Shown: positions 4,966-7,201 of the stretch, piece by piece
Layout of the letters: every line of letters starts with the position of its first letter
Numbering within the stretch: position 1 is the stretch's first letter
Assembly (NCBI GenBank): GCA_002404375.1
Contig: DHJO01000097.1
Location: 449 to 7,649, forward strand
Direction of reading: 5' to 3'
Source of the DNA: Gemmatimonadales bacterium UBA4718
Lineage (GTDB): Bacteria; Gemmatimonadota; Gemmatimonadetes; Gemmatimonadales; Gemmatimonadaceae
Length of the DNA: 7,201 bases
Notes under the pieces: model-generated
What the model saw: only the letters and a program-made list of their open reading frames with translations
Databases searched by the model: none
Told to the model about the DNA's origin: nothing
Position numbers and translations under genes: made by a program

Positions 4966-6414
4966 CTACCTGATCGGCCACGTCCCTCCGACCGCCTTGT
5001 AAACCGCAACGAGGGCCGTCGCGGCCGACGTGTATCCCTGGGTCAGCTGGCTTTCCGCGTCGAGTAATGTCCGTTCCGCATCCAGCACCTGGAGAAAATC
5101 CGTGAGCCCCGCTTCGAATCGCTGTTGCGCCAGATCTGCCGCGCGGGCGCTCGAGCGTACAGCGCTCTCGAGGATCGCCAGACGCGCGTGCGCCCGATCG
5201 TAGGTCACGAGCGATCCCTCGCTCTCCTCGAGAGCTTGAAGAACGGTCGCGTTGTATGTGGCTTGCGCCTCTTCCTGCCCTGCTTGCGCTACCTCCACTC
5301 TCTGTCGCACTCGCCCTACGTCGAAGAGCGGAAAACTCACTACCGGTCCGATCAGAAGCCTGGAAGTGCCTCGCTTGAACAGGGAATCGGCCGCCGTCGC
5401 TGCGTAACCGGCACGCGCCGACAACGTCACCCGCGGCAGATATTCCGCTCGCGCTGCCCCGACGAACAACGATCGCGCCGCAAGCTGTCGCTCCGCGCGT
5501 AGGACGTCGGGCCGACGATGAACGAGTTGGTCGGGAGAGCCCACAAACAAAGTGTCCGGAAGACGCAGCAGCGGTCCCGTGTCGAGCAGCGCTGCCGGAA
5601 GAGCGTTCGGAACACGCCCGAGCAACACAGCCAGTCGGTTTCTGTCCAGCGCGATCTGCGATTCGACCAGCGGTGTCGTCGCTAGGGTGAGATACAGCAC
5701 GGATTTCGCGCGCTCTGTATCGAATGCCGTCCCGCGACCCGCCGCCAGGCGATCCTCCGTGAGCCTCACGATCTTGCGCTGATTCGCCGCGTTCCGGCCG
5801 GACACCGCGAGCTGCCGTTGAGCTCCTCGCAGATCGAAGTAGGTGCGCGCGACTTCGGCGGCGACGCTCACCTGAACGTCCTCGAGACCATACTCCGACG
5901 ATTCGGCGAGCGCCCCCTGCGCTTTCACCGTTCGGCCCACACGGCCGAACATGTCGACCTCCCAAGATGCGTCAAAGCCCACGTCCCACAATTGCGACGC
6001 TGGAAGCTGGGACGCCACGCCGGGGGTCTGTGCCACCGAGAATTGCTGGCGCGATGTGCTACCTGTTCCTGTTATCGTCGGCACGAGATCGTACGCCGCG
6101 AGGCGTCGCGCCGCGCGGGCACTCGTGAGACGCGACTCGGCGACGCGAACATCCAGGTTCGCGCGCTGGGCTTCACGAATCAGCATCGTCAGCGTGCTGT
6201 CGCCGAGGTCGCTCCAGAACGGAGTCGACGCCAGCGCCGTACTGACCTGGATCGCGCGCGTCGGGATATCCTCCGACGCACCGCGCGCGTCGGCGGACAC
6301 AGGCGTGATGCTGCTGACACTATATGTGGAAGGAACCGGCACTTCGGGTGCGCGGTACGCCGGCGTGGAGCAAGCGGCCAGCAGCCCGGCGAACGCCGTC
6401 AGGATCTTACGCAT
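4966..6414 (-). CDS. Outer-membrane efflux lipoprotein, NodT/OprM (TolC) family
   Basis: This encodes 482 residues, the usual length for this family. It is the outer-membrane channel of a tripartite RND exporter. Residues 1-14 with LLAAC (11-15) form a lipoprotein signal, so Cys15 is the likely lipidated residue. Family landmarks appear in order: FWSDLGD (66-72), WEVDMFGRVG (151-160), two outer-membrane-factor repeats with long alpha-helical hairpins (about 70-260 and 290-475), VHRRPDVLRAERQLAA (298-313), YLPRVTLSA (325-333), FPLFDVGRVRQRV (361-373), GLTDFLQVLDAERTLLDAE (436-454), and VAVYKAVGGTW (469-479). The start at 6414 is chosen because GAGGG lies 8 nt before it and the lipoprotein signal then begins at residue 1; longer in-frame starts would bury it. 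The ATG overlaps the stop of the pump gene (ATGCGTAA, 8 bp shared), so the two are translated together. No frameshift or lost motif is seen. Confidence 0.96.
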   Translation of the reverse strand: MRKILTAFAGLLAACSTPAYRAPEVPVPSTYSVSSITPVSADARGASEDIPTRAIQVSTALASTPFWSDLGDSTLTMLIREAQRANLDVRVAESRLTSARAARRLAAYDLVPTITGTGSTSRQQFSVAQTPGVASQLPASQLWDVGFDASWEVDMFGRVGRTVKAQGALAESSEYGLEDVQVSVAAEVARTYFDLRGAQRQLAVSGRNAANQRKIVRLTEDRLAAGRGTAFDTERAKSVLYLTLATTPLVESQIALDRNRLAVLLGRVPNALPAALLDTGPLLRLPDTLFVGSPDQLVHRRPDVLRAERQLAARSLFVGAARAEYLPRVTLSARAGYAATAADSLFKRGTSRLLIGPVVSFPLFDVGRVRQRVEVAQAGQEEAQATYNATVLQALEESEGSLVTYDRAHARLAILESAVRSSARAADLAQQRFEAGLTDFLQVLDAERTLLDAESQLTQGYTSAATALVAVYKAVGGTWPIR

Positions 6415-7201
6415 GACTGCTACCCTCATTCCCCGTTGCCAGCGATGGGCGCCAGGCATGGAGAGGTTGTATGTCCTCTGGTTCTGGTGCTGGCTCCTTC
6501 TTGCGCCGATCGACGACGCCGCGAACAAGCACGTAGAAGAGTGGTGTGAAGAGAAGTCCGAGGAAGGTGACTCCAAGCATTCCGGAGAACACCGCGATGC
6601 CCATCACGCGCCGCATCTCCGCGCCCGCTCCACTCGCAATAATGAGTGGGATGACGCCGGCGATGAACGCAAAGGATGTCATCAGAATCGGGCGCAGTCT
6701 GATCCGGGCGGCCTCGAGCGCAGCGGTAAATCGATCGCGTCCCTGCCGCTCCAAATCCCGTGCGAACTCGACTATAAGAATCGCGTTCTTGCACGCAAGT
6801 CCCACGAGCACGAGCAGGCCGATCTGGGTGAAGACGTTGTTGTCGCCGCGAGTCAGCCACACGCCGGCGATCGCGGAAACCAGCGACATCGGCACGATCA
6901 ACACTATTACGAGCGGCAACGACCAGCTCTCGTACTGCGCGGCGAGAACGAGGAAGACAAGCAGAATGCAGAGTGGGAAAACCAGGATGGCGGTGTTGCC
7001 AGCCAGCTTCTGCTGATAGGTGAGCTCGGTCCACTCGTAGCCGATGCCATTCGGCAACGTCTCGTTGGCAAGCCGTTCCATTGTTTGCACGGCTGCTCCG
7101 GCGCTCGTACCCGGAGCCGCGCTGCCGCTGATGTCCGCGGCTGGGTAACCATTGTAATGAGTGACCTGGTCCGGCCCGTACGACTGCTTCATCGTCAGCA
7201 C
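6407..7201 (-). CDS. RND efflux pump inner-membrane subunit, HAE1 (AcrB/MexB) type, C-terminal part
   Basis: Only the last 264 codons are in the window; the gene is open to the right edge, and a full family member has about 1,050 residues. It is the proton-driven pump of a tripartite exporter. Visible from the edge are the end of the second porter region (YNGYPAADISGSAAPG at 16-31, YEWTELTYQQK at 55-65) and the last membrane domain. That includes AAQYESWSLPL (87-97), GLACKNAILIVEFA (134-147), RLRPILMTSFAFIAGVIPL (168-186), GAGAEMRRVMGIAVFSGM (191-208) and FTPLFYVLVR (218-227). Membrane segments fall at about 70-88, 96-115, 123-146, 172-190 and 200-228. The proton-relay aspartates of TM4 lie outside the window. 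The cytoplasmic tail is short and Pro/Glu-rich. Its stop overlaps the start of the outer-membrane gene by 8 bp. The adaptor (AcrA-like) gene is expected upstream, off the window. Confidence 0.96.
   Translation of the reverse strand: MLTMKQSYGPDQVTHYNGYPAADISGSAAPGTSAGAAVQTMERLANETLPNGIGYEWTELTYQQKLAGNTAILVFPLCILLVFLVLAAQYESWSLPLVIVLIVPMSLVSAIAGVWLTRGDNNVFTQIGLLVLVGLACKNAILIVEFARDLERQGRDRFTAALEAARIRLRPILMTSFAFIAGVIPLIIASGAGAEMRRVMGIAVFSGMLGVTFLGLLFTPLFYVLVRGVVDRRKKEPAPEPEDIQPLHAWRPSLATGNEGSSHA
6423..6427 (-). promoter_or_regulatory. Ribosome binding site for the outer-membrane efflux gene, inside the pump gene
   Basis: GAGGG on the minus strand is 8 nt before the ATG at 6414 and lies within the last codons of the pump gene. 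It supports this start over the in-frame ATG at 6429. Confidence 0.6.

Noticed and set aside
4949..5965. 338-codon minus-strand frame within the outer-membrane efflux gene
   Set aside because: It is a shifted frame of a clear NodT/OprM protein, Arg/Ser/Gly-rich and without motifs.

Overview
The window reads as moderately high-GC chromosomal DNA (about 60% by eye) from a Gram-negative, probably soil-dwelling bacterium. The evidence for two membranes is an RND pump with its outer-membrane lipoprotein, plus several Sec or Tat signal peptides. The compact genes, the style of the small secreted and membrane proteins, and the AHSA1-type SRPBCC protein would fit Gemmatimonadota or Acidobacteriota. 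No marker gene is present, so the phylum is a guess. I see no rRNA, tRNA, CRISPR array, phage gene or transposase.

Layout. On the left, two genes lie on the minus strand: a small secreted/membrane protein with a PGxGHxYxG motif (863-1369), followed 75 bp later by an exported SGNH/GDSL hydrolase (2-787, cut by the window edge). A 168-bp divergent intergenic region (1370-1537) rich in short palindromes and CGTAC repeats separates them from a plus-strand pair. That pair is a seven-helix membrane protein resembling the DUF6962 group (1538-2212), overlapped by 26 bp by a Tat-exported FAD-linked oxidoreductase of the VAO type with a probable covalent-flavin histidine (2187-3686). A plus-strand unknown membrane protein with about five helices (3777-4337) follows.

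On the right, everything is on the minus strand. An HAE1-type RND pump subunit (its C-terminal 264 residues, 6407-7201) overlaps by 8 bp the start of a NodT/OprM-type outer-membrane lipoprotein (4966-6414). After a 210-bp gap comes an AHSA1/SRPBCC protein (4267-4755), whose 3' end overlaps the unknown plus-strand membrane gene tail to tail by 71 bp. The gap holds a 25-bp inverted repeat (23/25 matching) that bounds a 184-bp MITE-like unit.

How the genes work together. The pump and outer-membrane gene would make two parts of a tripartite drug or metabolite exporter, with the adaptor presumably upstream beyond the window. The DUF6962-like protein and the flavoenzyme are translationally coupled and may be a membrane/periplasmic redox pair, which is the least explained part of the window. 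The pairing of the GDSL hydrolase with the small PGxGHxYxG protein may be only operonic convenience.
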